Shown: in pieces, positions 11,313 to 22,402 of the stretch | Layout of the letters: each line of letters begins with the position of its first letter | Position numbering within the stretch: position 1 is the stretch's first letter | Origin: Tenrec ecaudatus | Lineage: Eukaryota > Chordata > Mammalia > Afrosoricida > Tenrecidae | NCBI RefSeq assembly: GCF_050624435.1 | Contig: NC_134546.1 | Location: forward strand, 11,369,001-11,433,000 | Direction of reading: 5' to 3' | Length of the DNA stretch: 64,000 nt | Position numbers and translations under genes: made by a program | The notes under the pieces: model-generated | Databases searched by the model: none | What the model was told of the DNA's origin: nothing | Seen by the model: the letters and a program-made list of their open reading frames with translations, nothing else

Positions 11313-12205
11313 CTGTTGTGGTTAGGTGCCATCAAGTGAATTCCAACTCATAGCGACCCTATACCACAGAACAAAGCAAGGCCTGGTCCTGCGCCCTCCT
11401 CACAATTGTTCTTGTGCTTGAGCCCGTTGTTGCAGCCACGGTGTCAGCCCATCTTGGCCAGAGCCTTCCTCTCTTTCGCTGCCCCTCCACTTTACCAAGC
11501 ACAATGCTCTCTTTCAGGAACTGGTCTCTCCAGATAGCATGTCCAAAGCACATGAGATAAAACCTCACCGTCCTTGCCTCTAAGGAGTATACTGGCTGTA
11601 CTTCTTTCAAGGCAGATTTGGTTTGTTGTTGTTGTTGTTGGCACTCCAGGGTACTTTCGATATTCTTCTCCAGCACCAGAATTCAAATGCATCGATTCTT
11701 CTTTAGTCTTCCTTGTTCAATGACCAACTTTCACATGCAGATGAGGTGATTGAAAATGCCATGACTTGGATCAGGCACACCTTAGTCCTCAAAGTGACAT
11801 CCTTGAAGTTTCGACACTTTAAGGAGGTCTGTGCAGTAGATTGGCCCAATGCAATGTATCTGATCTCCTGACTGCTGCTTCCATGTGCATTATTTGTGGA
11901 CCCAAGCAAGATGAAGTCTTGGAGAACTTCAATCTGTTCTCCATTTATCAGGCTGTTACCTATTGGTCCAGGTGTGAGGATTTGGGTTTTCTATACATTG
12001 AGCTGTAAACCATAGGGAAGGCTGCACTCCTTGATCTTCATCAGCAAGTGCTTCGAGTCCTCCTCACTGTCAGCAAGCGTGGTTGTATCATCTGAATATC
12101 AGAGATCATTAATAAACCTTCCTCCAATCTTGATGCCATATTCTTCTCCATACAATGCAGGCCCTCTGATGATTTGCTCAGCACACGGGTTGAAAAAGAA
12201 TTCAT
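11313..12205 (-). mobile_element. BovB-like RTE LINE, 3' half
   Basis: Starts at the 3' tip (GTTAGGTGCCATCAAGTGAA) and runs through the C-terminal region (minus-strand frame VQPVYSLEARTVRFYLMCFG) into reverse transcriptase (ESWSLNKED, then SDTLYMN). It is 5' truncated and full of stops. Confidence 0.85.
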
Positions 12206-12470
12206 GTACAGTGTGTCGCTTTGAGATATAAAGATTAACTGCAAGCTAGCAAGCAGAAGAGAGGGGAGGCAGATCCCAAGCCAGAGGAGCAGAAGCTCAG
12301 AGAAAACAAGGTCCTCCCTGCAGAGTTGACAGAGAGAAGTCTTCCCCTGGAGCTGGCACTCAACATTCAGACGTCTAGCCTGCTAAACTGTGAGAAAAGA
12401 ACTCTCTGTTTGTGAAAGCCACCCACTTGTGGAGTTTCTGTTAGAGCAAGATTAGGTAATAAAGGCTAGC
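12206..12470 (+). mobile_element. Probable MaLR-type LTR 3' part, fossil
   Basis: The run AACTCTCTGTTTGTGAAAGC, CACCCACTTGTGGAGTTTCT, GTTAGAGCAAGATTAGGTAA has the form of the 3' end of mammalian MLT1-like LTRs. The left edge is uncertain. Confidence 0.45.
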
Positions 12471-12569
12471 TCTAACTGGAAGGTTGCTGGTTTCGATCCA
12501 CCCAAAGGCACCGTGGTCCTCTCATCCAGCTTGATAGCTTTAAATACCATCTGTGCATCCCGGGGAGTC

Positions 12570-12720
12570 CCTGGGTGGTCCAAACATTAATGTGCTCAGC
12601 TTCTAACAGAAAGGTTGGGAGTTCAAATCCACCCAGAGGCACATTGGAAGAAAGGTCTGGCCATCCATTTGAAAAACGCCAGTCTTTGAAAACCACCTGG
12701 AGCCCAGGTCTACTCTGACT
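12570..12720 (+). repeat. AfroSINE, subtype with GGGAGTCCCTGGGTGG head
   Basis: Head GGGGAGTCCCTGGGTGGTCC, then TTCAAATCCACCCAGAGGCA and GGAAGAAAGGTCTGGCCATC. The 3' third is missing. Confidence 0.75.
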
Positions 12721-12739
12721 GCACTGGCATGCGTCCCGA

Positions 12740-12777
12740 CGTCCTCTACGTCCTCTTCGTCCTCTACGTCCTCTTCG
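12740..12777. repeat. 9-bp tandem repeat
   Basis: About four units of CGTCCTCTA/CGTCCTCTT, CpG-rich. Confidence 0.9.
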
Positions 12778-12823
12778 TATCTCTCGACGTGTGTGTTAGC
12801 GCTGCACAGCGCTCACCGGCACT

Positions 12824-13022
12824 GGGAGTCCTTGGGTGCTACAAGCAGTTCAGCGGTCAACGACTAATGGAGAAGTTGGTGGTTTGCTAGTGCCTCAGAA
12901 GAGAAGCCGGGCAATTGGCTCCTGAGAGGTTATAGCCCTGCAAGCCCTACGTGGTGCAGTTAGCTCTGTTTGACACACATGGAGTCAGCTCAAGTCGGAC
13001 CCCGCTCCACGGCAACTATGAG
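12824..13022 (+). repeat. AfroSINE, diverged
   Basis: GGGAGTCCTTGGGTGCTACA, CAGCGGTCAACGACTAATGG, then GCAAGCCCTACGTGGTGCAG and GGAGTCAGCTCAAGTCGGAC. It keeps the family order but is well diverged. Confidence 0.65.
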
Positions 13023-13057
13023 GTGTGCGTGCGCGTGCGCGTGCGCATGCATGTGCT
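13023..13057. repeat. (GTGCGC)n alternating purine-pyrimidine tract
   Basis: A run of GTGTGCGTGCGCGTGCGCGT type, able in principle to form Z-DNA. Confidence 0.85.
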
Positions 13058-13139
13058 TCTAGGCAGGAGTACCGCTCATCTGTGTTGCTAGTTCTCTTTC
13101 CCGCGTCCAGGAGAATTGCACTCCCACAGACTCCCGGGG

Positions 13140-13310
13140 AAGGGCTCTGGTGGCACAGAGGTTAAGCGCTCGCTACGCACCAGCTCAAATCCATCCGCTG
13201 CTCTGAGGGAGGAAGCCGGGGCAGCCTGCTTCAAAGAAGACTCCAAGCTTGGAGGGCTCTGGGATGCTCTGTGCATCTCACTGCGTGGCTACGAATGGGA
13301 ACAGACTAAG
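13140..13310 (+). repeat. AfroSINE, diverged
   Basis: AGGGCTCTGGTGGCACAGAG and GTTAAGCGCTCGCTACGCAC mark the head; GTGGCTACGAATGGGAACAG is a worn tail. Confidence 0.6.
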
Positions 13311-13691
13311 TGCGGCGGGGGGGTGGGGGGGGAAAGGGGGCGTGTTTCGCTTGGTTGCTTGTGCCAGAGTTAACCTTGGAACCACGTGGCTGATTGTATC
13401 CAATGACCTGGGCGTGGAAGCTATGGGCGACTTCAAGGTGGGAGCCTTTAATTGTTGGTGTGTGACTCTCGTTTTCCATTTTGTTGTTTTCTTCTTGCCA
13501 CGATATGCCGTACCAGAGCCTGGCCTGAGATGCACTGTTCTTGCCTGGTTTTTACTGGTGGTATTGAAATGCGAACCAAACCTATTGTGGTAAGCTCGGT
13601 CTTTGGGTCCCGATACAGAGCAACATTACTGAAGACACCTAATTGCAGTTCCTTTAACATACCATATTTTACTGCCCTTTTAAAGGATCAT

Positions 13692-13692
<1 letters not shown>
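13311..13692. other. Unassigned intergenic sequence
   Basis: Opens with a short G-rich tract (13315-13345). No gene or repeat family recognised. Confidence 0.4.

Positions 13693-13747
<55 letters not shown>
13693..13747. repeat. (CTAT)n microsatellite
   Basis: About 14 perfect tetranucleotide units. Confidence 0.98.
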
Positions 13748-14529
13748 ACCAGAAATGTCTTTCTTGGGGGATTTTTTTTCTTTATCATATTCAAATAGTC
13801 ACAGTTTGGCTGGTTGGGGTGAGGAGGTCTTTGCAAGCAGTCCTGGTTTGTTTTTTGTAACAACAAGGAACCTTTCTAGCCAGTTTCTGCTTCCCCTGCC
13901 CCAAGCCTGGATCCAGCTCTCCTCCAAGGCGCTCCAGTTCCCGTTAGTAGAAATAATATTCGGTGCTGGGTGTTACAGGGGTTCAGATGACATGGCGTTC
14001 TGTCAGGCTAGGCAACATTGCTCATAGATCACTTGACAAGGGGGTTTTCAAACTCTCGTGGAAAATGAAATGGAAAAATAATGGGATTCCCCACACTTTT
14101 GAATCTCCTCTCATGTCTACAGATGAATGTAGTATTTTTTAAACCGTTTTTATCTGCCAAGGTCCAGTTAGGAAAACAGAAGTCATACTAGAAATTACCA
14201 ATAGAAGCAATCTAAGTAGTTGCTTACAAAAATGTTAGAAAGCTGAAAGAAAGGAAAACCGGAATGCTGAGGCAGGGCAGAGAGTAATACCTAAGACAAC
14301 CGCAGAGGGCAATGTCATGGGCACAAAGAAAAGCCCAGAGAATAAACCTATTTCAAAGGTCTTGCCTCAAGAGAGCTTATAGCCCATTGGCCAAAGAAAG
14401 TCACATGACTGAACCCACATTCTGAGCTGGAAGGCCCTGAAAACCAACAAGACAAAAGGTTAGAATGGAGTGAAGAATTAAACTTAAAGCCATTTGATCT
14501 GTATTTTTGTTTCCTAAGAGGTAACTCAA
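13748..14529. other. Unassigned intergenic sequence
   Basis: No gene, RNA or repeat recognised in about 780 bp. Confidence 0.4.
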
Positions 14530-14712
14530 ACCAACACACTGTCATCGGGTCTATTCCAACTCACTGTAGGCAAATATAGGGTTTCAAATTTTGTAGCTCT
14601 TTGTGGAAGAAGAAAGCCTCATCTTGCTCCCATGGTGTGGCTGGTGAATTTGAACTGCTGACCTTTCACTTAACAGCACAATATTAACCCATGATACCAC
14701 CAGGGCTCCTTA
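14530..14712 (-). repeat. AfroSINE
   Basis: Reverse copy: ATTCCAACTCACTGTAGG tail, AGAAAGCCTCATCTTGCTCC body, ACCACCAGGGCTCC head. Confidence 0.8.
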
Positions 14713-14763
14713 AGAAGTATACTGCTAGAATTGTCTGAGTAATTGAGGCACCTTTGTTATCTA

Positions 14764-14945
14764 AGGAGTCCTGGTGGTGTAGTGCAAGGTCAGCGGTTCA
14801 AATCCACCACCCACTCCATGGGAGAAAGATGAGGCTTTCTGCTCCTGTAAAGATGTTAACCTCGGAAACTCACAGAGACATTCTACTTTGCCCTAAAGGA
14901 TCACTATGATATAACATTGACTCAGAAGCTGTTGATTTGGGATTA
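14764..14945 (+). repeat. AfroSINE
   Basis: Head AGGAGTCCTGGTGGTGTAGT, body GGAGAAAGATGAGGCTTTCT, tail ATTGACTCAGAAGCTG. Confidence 0.8.
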
Positions 14946-15156
14946 TTATCTAGACAAGCCCTGAGGATTTGGAAAACATGAGTAGGGGACTGGCTAACCC
15001 ATACAGATCACCAGGTAGCCTGATATCAGCAGACCTCAGGGAGAAAGGAGAGCATGATTCAATCATTCATGTCCATGCAACGAGGTCCAACCAGTTCTGT
15101 GCAATGAAGCAAACAAGAGCCCTGGACTTGAAAGTCCCAAGGGTTTCCTGGTTGGT

Positions 15157-15636
15157 TGTGGCAGTTACATCATCTCCTGTCGACTTGAGCAAAGGGGTGG
15201 AGTCTAGCCTGTCAATCAGATCATAGTCAATCATGCCTCTGTGTGGGAATGGCCTTCTCCTGCGGATTCAGGGAGCTTCTTCTTCCTCCCTCTCCACCTT
15301 CCCTTTCCTGCTGTGGAGATACTCAGATTGCTGGAGGAGATACATGGAGACCCGTACCAGCATCAAAATGCTTCCCCGGCCACTGAATCCACAAGACCTT
15401 CTCCTCACCAACTTGTGATCTTCCTGCAATTGGCATCATTGCATGTGCTGTGTGAGTCCAAAGAGGAATTTATGGACTACTATCAGACATATGGGCTAAA
15501 ACCGGACTTAGGAACTTGATCTGGATTGGGCTGGGATGTTTTCTCAATACATAACTGCTCTTTTCATAAAAGGCTCTTTCTGATACACATTTGAGTGTCT
15601 ATGAATTTGTTTCTCTAGTCAACCTTGACTAGCGCA
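15157..15636 (-). mobile_element. Solo LTR, family A-related (MaLR/ERVL-like), fossil
   Basis: On the minus strand it starts TGCGCTAGTCAAGGTTGACT, then AGAGAAACAAATTCATAGAC, and ends near GATGTAACTGCCACA, obeying TG...CA. The flanking pentamers agree at only 3 of 5 positions. About 480 bp, with no internal region. Confidence 0.55.
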
Positions 15637-16359
15637 TCAGTGAAAGAGATTCATGCTCATGTGAAGATAGTGTGCCCTTTGAGACATAAAACTCTGCATG
15701 GGGAACCCCTCCCCAAACTTTGCCCTGTGAGTTCCTTCGTTTGTATCCTTTGTGTTGTGGAAAAGCTGCAAGTTTACGTCTAGAACGTTCCCTATTTTCT
15801 GAGTCATTCCAGTGAATTACAAAGCCCAACAGAAAATGGGTCAGCAAGTCCTAAGCTAGGGGACCCAGTGGAGACCCCAAGCTTGTACCTGGCATCCTAA
15901 AGGTGTCGAGGGAAACCCGAAATTCATAACCAGTACATCAGAAGTGAAGGTTTTGTGGGACTCCCAAATTTGAGGCTAGAATCTGCCTTCCTTGGCAATC
16001 TGAATCTTTTCATTAAAGCTGACCAAGCACAGTGGGGCTCAGGTCAAAAAAGAGGTGTCTCAAGAGCGCTGGTACTGGTACTGAACATAGCACCAAGAAG
16101 TGGGATTTGTTATGTCCACATAGTTGAGGACAAAATGGTGGGATTTCAATATTTCCACTTTACACAGTGTGGATTGAGTTACTTGTTTTCCATCTACCAC
16201 AATGCTCGTGTACTTTGTTTAGGAAGGCAAACAGCACTCTTCCGCTTTTTTTTCTGTTGTGATCTTCCTTATAATTTTCCACAATCACAGCATTGTAGAG
16301 CCGCATATTAATACTGCAGAAGCCTCTGGAACTAAGACTATGCATTATCTACACAAGAA
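15637..16359. other. Unassigned intergenic sequence
   Basis: No gene recognised. The plus-strand frame 15955-16311 has no recognisable domain. Confidence 0.4.
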
Positions 16360-16770
16360 TGTTTAACCTAGGAAAACCTTCTATTCCATTCATTGGCATT
16401 CAACCAATTGAGATGTTTCAACACGCTAATGCAACACTGGAAGCACTCACTTGTCGATGCCAAGAATTTTGGAAAACAACTACCTGCCCAAGTGGTTGGA
16501 AGAGATCCATGTCTGTGCCTGTTCCAAAGAAAGGTGGCCCGGCAGAATGTGAAAAACATCAAACAATGTCATTAATATCACGTGCAAGTAACATTTTGCT
16601 GAAGAGAATGAGAAAATGATCGCAGCAGCACAACAGCTTAGAACGTCCAAAAAACTCAAGCGCGATTCACAAGAAGACATAGAATAAGGACTATCAATAC
16701 TGATGTCAGCTGGATCTCGGCCGAAACAGAGAATATCAGAAAGATGTTTAGCTGTGTTTCAGGGGCTACA
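16360..16770 (+). mobile_element. BovB-like RTE LINE, part 1 (reverse transcriptase)
   Basis: Collinear with the 41265-42560 copy: CAACCAATTGAGATGTTTCA, GGAAGCACTCACTTGTCGAT, then a frame with VVGRDPCLCLFQRK. It is interrupted by an LTR and resumes at 17366. Confidence 0.8.
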
Positions 16771-17365
16771 TGGGTTACACTGGGTTCTTTAAAGAAACTT
16801 TATATATACAAGGAGAAGCATTTATATGAAGAAAATGACTCAAATAGTTGTAGGAATGGGAAACCTTATTTCAGTTCAAAATCTGCAGTTCAGATAGTAA
16901 GAATCCAAGAGTGTCAGTAACACCACAGGTTTGTAGCTGCAGAGGTAGACAGACCCAAGGTCAGTAGGTCAGGCTTTGACTCGAGAGGCAAATGAACAAG
17001 GTTACCAGGTCAGATGGCAGGCCAATGATGACTCCTGAGACTGGAGGCAGTAAGGCAGGCCATTGGCTTAAGTTTAAAGACCAGAGGTCAACAAGCCAGA
17101 TGCAGGATCCAGACCCAGCAAGAAGCAAGCACACTTTCCCATAGCATCTACTTATATAGGAAGTAAGGCACACACTTGGGGAAACTTCCTTTCAATTGTA
17201 TCAAAGCTATCAGGAAGTAAGGAGGTTGTAACCCACCCTTATTTTTACAACTGCTTGCTTGCTTGATTACATTGTTAGGTCACGTAATGGGGAAATTATT
17301 AGACCTCAGCTACCAAAACACTGAGAATCTTGGTTCAGCCAAGTTGACATGAAAACTAACTATTG
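16771..17365 (+). mobile_element. Solo LTR, family B, fossil, inserted in an RTE copy
   Basis: Starts TGGGTTACACTGGGTTCTTT, continues AAACTTTATATATACAAGG, and ends AAGTTGACATGAAAACTAAC. RTE reverse transcriptase sequence is collinear on both sides. The exact edges and target duplication could not be fixed. Confidence 0.55.
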
Positions 17366-17967
17366 CATGATGCAAAGGCATTTGGCATTTTGGATTGTAA
17401 CAAATTATGGATAATATTGTGAACGATAGGGAGTCCAGAACAATTAATTTTGTTCATGAAGAATCTGTACATAGACCAAAAGGCAATACTGCCTGGTTTG
17501 AAATCAGGACAGTTGTGTGCCAGGGTGGTGTCCTTTAACTAATTCAATCTCTGGATTAGATGAAGAATAGCACGGCATTAGGGTTGAAGGGAGACTCATT
17601 AAAAATCTTCAACGTGCAGATGGCACAACCTTGCTTATTGAACGAGCACTTGGAAGCACTTACTGAACCAGATAAAAGCTACAGACTTCTAAATAGATTA
17701 CATTTCAACATAAAGGAAATACCATCCTCAAAAGTGGGCCAATAGGTAACACCAAGATAAATATGCAAGATGTTGAAACTAGCAAAGATTTCATTTTACT
17801 TGGATCCCTAATCAATACTCATGGAAAGAGCAGTCAGAAGATTAAAAGAAAAAAGATAGCGTTGGGCAAATCTGTTGCACAAGGTCTCTTTAAAGTGTTA
17901 AAGAGCTGAGATGTCACTTTGAAGGCTAAGTGTGCCTGACCCAAGCCATAGCGCTTTCAGTTCCCTC
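17366..17967 (+). mobile_element. BovB-like RTE LINE, part 2
   Basis: Resumes with GATGCAAAGGCATTTGGCAT and runs through a diverged reverse transcriptase core (ADGTTLLIERALGSTY-like frame) to GTGTGCCTGACCCAAGCCAT. Broken. Confidence 0.8.
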
Positions 17968-18427
17968 ACAGTGCTGTTATGTGCTGCCGAGTCAGTTCTG
18001 GCCCATAGCAACTCTGGGTACCAGAGCTAAACACTGCCAAGCCCCATGCCACCCTCACAAGTGCTCCTCATGCCTGAGCATGTTGCCGTCACGGTGTCAG
18101 TCCATCTCGTGGAGGGCTTCCTCTGCTTTACCGTTCCCCTACTTTGCCAGCCATGACGTTCTTCTCCAGGCACTGGTCTCTCCTGACCACATGTCCAAAG
18201 TATGTACGGCTAAGTCTCGCCATCCCTGCCTCTAGGCAGCACTCTAGCTGTACGTTTTCCAAGACAAATTTGTTTTGCTCTTTGGCAGTCCCTGGTGCTT
18301 TCAATAGTCTTCCCCAGCACCACAATTCAAATGCATCAGTTCTTCCTTGGTCTTCCTTATTCACTGTCCAACTTTGACAAGCATAGAAGGTGATTGAAAA
18401 TGCCATGGCTTGGGTCAGGCACACCTT
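17968..18427 (-). mobile_element. BovB-like RTE LINE on the opposite strand, part 1
   Basis: The 3' tip lies near 17968 (TGCTGCCGAGTCAGTTCTGG). The minus-strand frame encodes DAFELWCWGRLLKAPGTAKE and RTYFGHVVRRDQCLEKNVM, the typical C-terminal region. Interrupted by a solo LTR; resumes at 18914. Confidence 0.85.
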
Positions 18428-18913
18428 TGCGGGGGATTAGACCAGCTATCCCGCATCAAGCTGCGTCTGAAATGAGGCGTGCGGATGAAAGGAAAGGAAA
18501 GAGACACGTACAAAGCATGGGATTGGGAGGACAACAGTCGGATGGACTGAAGTACCGAGTATATTCAAAGCTTGGTTTTTATACTCTTCTTACAAGAGAA
18601 TGGTTACAAAGCAAACATCAAAGAACTTAAAAAACATTCCTAAACTCTTATCTGTGCAAATGTTACTTAACTAGTCACACTTTCTTAACATTTGAGTAAT
18701 AAAAGCACTATGTTCTCAGAGGAGCACCCGGATATGCAAGATTCAAAATCATCTTAAAGAGATCTTAAATAACTGAGTTATCTCTCAATGTTTGTAGCTG
18801 CAAGGTCATAAATAACAGTTATTTTGCAATGCTTTTGTCTGCAAAGACACAGAGGCACAGGGGACTAATTGGTCACCCATCAATAAACACCTGAAATAGC
18901 CAGGCCTCCTACA
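18428..18913 (+). mobile_element. Solo LTR, family C, fossil, with 6-bp duplication
   Basis: A 486-bp element starting TGCGGGGGATTAGACCAGC and ending GGCCTCCTACA. It is flanked by the exact 6-bp repeat CACCTT at 18422-18427 and 18914-18919. TG...CA ends and a 6-bp duplication suit a class II-type endogenous retrovirus LTR. It contains an AATAAA signal near 18699 and no internal region. It is younger than the RTE copy it split. The strand is inferred from AATAAA. Confidence 0.8.
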
Positions 18914-19560
18914 CACCTTAGTCCTCAAAGTAACCCACCTGCTTTTCAACACTCTAAAAAGATCTAGTGCAGCAGATTTGCCCAGTCCAACACGTCCCTT
19001 GAACTCTTAACTGCAGCTGCCATGGATACAAGAAAGACTAAACCTTTCACAACTTTGAGCTTTCTCCATTTATCATGATGTTCCCGATTGGTCCACTTGT
19101 GAGGAATTGGGGTCTTCTTTACATTGAATTGTAGTCCATACGGAAGGCTGCCATCCTTGATCTTCATCAGCAAGGGCTTCAAGTCCTCCTCACTTTCAGC
19201 AAGCAAGGTTACATCATCTGCATATCGCAGGTTACTAATAAGCCTTCCTCTAATCCAGATGCCATATTCTTCTTCACATAACCCAGCTTCTCTGATGATT
19301 TTTGCTCAACATACAGAATGAGTAAGTACAACCCTGACGCACACCTTTCCTGATTTTAAACCATGCAGTATTTCCTTGGTCTGCTTGCACAACTTGCTTC
19401 TTGATCCATGTACAAGTTCTGCATGAGCAGAATGATTATTTTACAATTTGCACATCTAATTATAATCTATTGGGTCATCTTTCCTTGGAAGGGGTACAAA
19501 CGTGGATCTCTTCCAGTCCCGTGGCCAACTAGCTGTCTTCTAAATGTCCTGGTATATAAA
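18914..19560 (-). mobile_element. BovB-like RTE LINE, opposite strand, part 2
   Basis: Continues 17968-18427 through the reverse transcriptase: minus-strand LLAESEEDLKPLLMKIKDGS and PYGLQFNVKKTPIPHKW. It ends near 19560 in a short TAAT-rich run. Confidence 0.85.
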
Positions 19561-19599
19561 AAATAATAATAAAAGTCCTGGTAAAGACGAATGAGTGGT

Positions 19600-19752
19600 T
19601 CCAGTGCTGACACAGTGGCTGCAACAATGGGCTGACACGTAGGAATACTTTTTCGGATGGCACAGGACTCAGTTGTATGTCCTTCTAGTGTACCTACCTA
19701 GGGTCACTATGTGTCAGAGCCAACTTGATGGCTTTTAGCAACACGACAACGA
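19600..19752 (+). mobile_element. BovB-like RTE LINE 3' tip
   Basis: GACACAGTGGCTGCAACAAT, TGGGCTGACACGTAGGAATA, and the terminus GGCTTTTAGCAACACGACAA are the 3' end of the LINE. It may be the far end of the plus-strand copy at 17366-17967 split by the opposite-strand insertion. Confidence 0.75.
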
Positions 19753-19879
19753 GGTTGAGGCAACTCAATAGCAAAGGGTTTGGTGGCCCAGTCACAGGAT
19801 GGAAGTTACAAAGACTATAGATGGAAAAGCCACAGCAAGTTTCACTTCATTGCACACGGTCTGATAGAAGAAGGGGGGA

Positions 19880-20160
19880 TAATCGGTCTTAAAAGAAGTA
19901 CAGCCAGAATGCTCCTTAGAAGCCAGAATGGCCATGCTATCAGGAGCGACTTGTCCCTGGGGAAGGACACCACCAGGCTTAGTAAAGTAGGACAGCAAAA
20001 ACAGAGCAGACAAGAAGATGGGTTGACCCAGTAGCTGCGACAGTGTGCTCAAGCGTAGCAGCAATTGTGCGGATGACATGGGACTGGGGAGCATTTTGCT
20101 CTGTTGGGCCCAGGGTGGCAATGAGCCGGGACTGACTGGATGGCACACAAGCAACAACAA
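19880..20160 (+). mobile_element. BovB-like RTE LINE 3' end
   Basis: AGAAGTACAGCCAGAATGCT, CTTAGAAGCCAGAATGGC, then TGGGTTGACCCAGTAGCTGC and the tip ATGGCACACAAGCAACAACA. Confidence 0.8.
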
Positions 20161-20810
20161 CCACGCGGTCACAGGCAAGTTCAAGCTATTGTCTCCCCCC
20201 CCTCCCTCCCACAATCACCCTGTGCAACTGTTACTGACCCCGACAAAGATGAGCTCCACTGAAAATAATAGTCTGTCCTCTCCCGTCACATCAGAGTTAT
20301 TGATACAATTCTGAAGCCCCTCTCCTATGAAAATACCAAAATTAGAACATTATTATTGGAAGAGCAAATTTGAGTGAATTCAAAGTTGTCCTTCAGATAA
20401 CATCACTGACTTGCAGGCCAGCATTCTTTTGTAAATTGGAAGAAAGCCTGTAGTGTTACGGGTCAGTAGCCAGGAATTACATCTAAGTCTGGGCTCCCCG
20501 TGGCCATTGGCTCTGTGTGTACTCATCCCATGCCGTGTGGGTCCTAGTGGAAAATGAGTAGATAACCACAGTTCTGTCCCACGGTGACCTCTCACTGCTC
20601 CACGCTTCTGTAACATGCTACCTAAGGTTTTTCGAGTCTACTGTGCGACAAAATCAAATATAGTGATTTGTGCATGTCATCTCTTTTGTTTTGTAAAAAA
20701 AAGATCGCTTTTTAATTTTTAAAAATAAATACTCAATTGTGATTTAGGTTAAGGTTTACCCAGAAAATTAAGCTCCCATTGAGCTAATTTTATACAAGTT
20801 GTTCTGTAGC
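20161..20810. other. Unassigned intergenic sequence
   Basis: Begins with a C-rich run near 20190-20210 and becomes AT-rich after 20640. No gene recognised. Confidence 0.4.
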
Positions 20811-21343
20811 TGTCTTAGGCTGGGTGCTCTAGGGAAACAAAAACAGTGCAGCATCTAGATACATATGTACAAAGGGTTTCAGAAAGTTTGCAGATAAATT
20901 GAATCAATAGCTAAGGGCATTTTCCCACACATTGCAAAGCCTCATGATGTATGCCTGTAGAGCTAGAGACAGGGATTTCTCAAGCAAGTGGTGCACACCG
21001 GGGTAGAGGCTGGCAAGCCCCATCTGTAGGTTAGGCCTTAGGCTGGAGGCTTCTCTTGACTCATGCAGCTGTCAGAACTGGACAATCTAAAATGAGCAGG
21101 CTGCTGGCTCCGGCTTCAGAGGCTGATGCATCCCAAGCTCTGGAGTTCGGGATGCAGGATCCAAGTGAGCACTAGAACTTTTCCTGAATGTCCATGTTTA
21201 TATCAGATGTAAAGGAACTCCCCTTGGCTGAGCACGTTACATTATATCACGGAAGGTGATGACATCATCGTATACTTGCCAGATTATATCATTTATGTAA
21301 CTGTCAGCCCTCCCAAAGCTGATATACAACTTTAACCATCACA
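20811..21343 (+). mobile_element. Solo LTR, family B-like, fossil
   Basis: Starts TGTCTTAGGCTGGGTGCTCT and GGGAAACAAAAACAGTGC, ends TTTAACCATCACA. The flanking pentamers GTAGC and GTGAC match at 3 of 5. Its layout follows that of other afrotherian TGTTAG-type LTRs. No internal region. Confidence 0.6.
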
Positions 21344-21878
21344 GTGACACTGGGCACATTTTTCACCATATGTCAGTTGCAGCAATGAGTCAGAACCGAG
21401 TCAATGGCTGTGAGTTTGGTTTGTCAGCATTCTCATTTTTTCCATTCTACTTGGTCTGCTTCCTTTAACCTAGCTTCTCTCTCTCTCCTTACCTTTGCTG
21501 ATTATTTAAGGGAACACAGTACTCACAGAAAATATTGTTTATTAGCCACTCTATCATTCGGGTGAAAAATGGCTTTCAGGAGTAACTTCAGCACCAACTT
21601 CAAAGGGTATTTTAGGAGGTAGTGTGGAGGGCTCCTCTGGTCTCTATCCGTCCAGCAATCTGACTGTTGTTCTACATTGTCTTCCCAGTCGAAGAGCGAG
21701 CCTCGATTGTGCCCCTGGATAGAACAGTTAGTAGAGATATCCTAGCACCATCTAGTTCTTCTAGTTTCAGCTTAGATGAGGTCATGATTTGTATGGGACT
21801 TCCTTTTTATTTCTTCTCATTTTGAAAGTGTTTAAACCTACAGAGCGATTTCAAGAATGTAAGAGTAGACACCTGTTG
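21344..21878. other. Mostly unassigned; short AfroSINE tail at the start
   Basis: AATGAGTCAGAACCGAGTCA and ATGGCTGTGAGTTTGG (about 21384-21420) are the tail of an AfroSINE. The remainder is not recognised. Confidence 0.5.
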
Positions 21879-22402
21879 TGTTAGTCTGTGTACATTAGAG
21901 AAACAAATATACAGAAACTCATGTATAAGAGAGAGTTTTATATAAAGGGTAAGTGCACATCAAGAAAACATCACAACCCAGTGCTGCCCAAGCCCACGAG
22001 TTCAACATTCACCCATTAACCCATATGTCTGACACCAATCCACAAAGTCCTCCTCCATCTCCCAAACACAAACAATGATGCCAACTCCAGGAAGAAAGCT
22101 GAATCAGTGAACATGTAAGCATCTCAGTGCTGGCAGGGGTCTCCACAAGGCTGCTCCAGCACTCAGGGCTGCGTCGGGGTAGGTCCATGTAGCTTCTCCT
22201 TGGGGATGTCTTGCAGGAAGTGAGCCTTGCCAGCTGAAGCAGGGAACTGGCTAAGGCAGCCACACCCTGGTCCAACCATCACAAAGCAAGAGACTCGAGA
22301 ACTAGAAAGGCAAGGCTCACCAAGCCATTTATCCCTCCACCCTTAAATTAACCCCACGTGTTTCTCGGCCAGGTTGGCACAATAAATTAACTACCTCAAT
22401 CC
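21879..22402 (+). mobile_element. Solo LTR, family A-related, fossil
   Basis: Starts TGTTAGTCTGTGTACATTAG, then GAGAGAGTTTTATATAAAGG, GTCTGACACCAATCCACAAA, and CAGGTTGGCACAATAAATTA near the end at CTACCTCAATCCA. About 520 bp, with no internal region and no clear target duplication. Confidence 0.65.

Noticed and set aside
13023-13057. CRISPR-like or other spaced repeats
   Set aside because: Simple alternating repeats only. No spaced direct repeats exist in the window, and the organism is a mammal.
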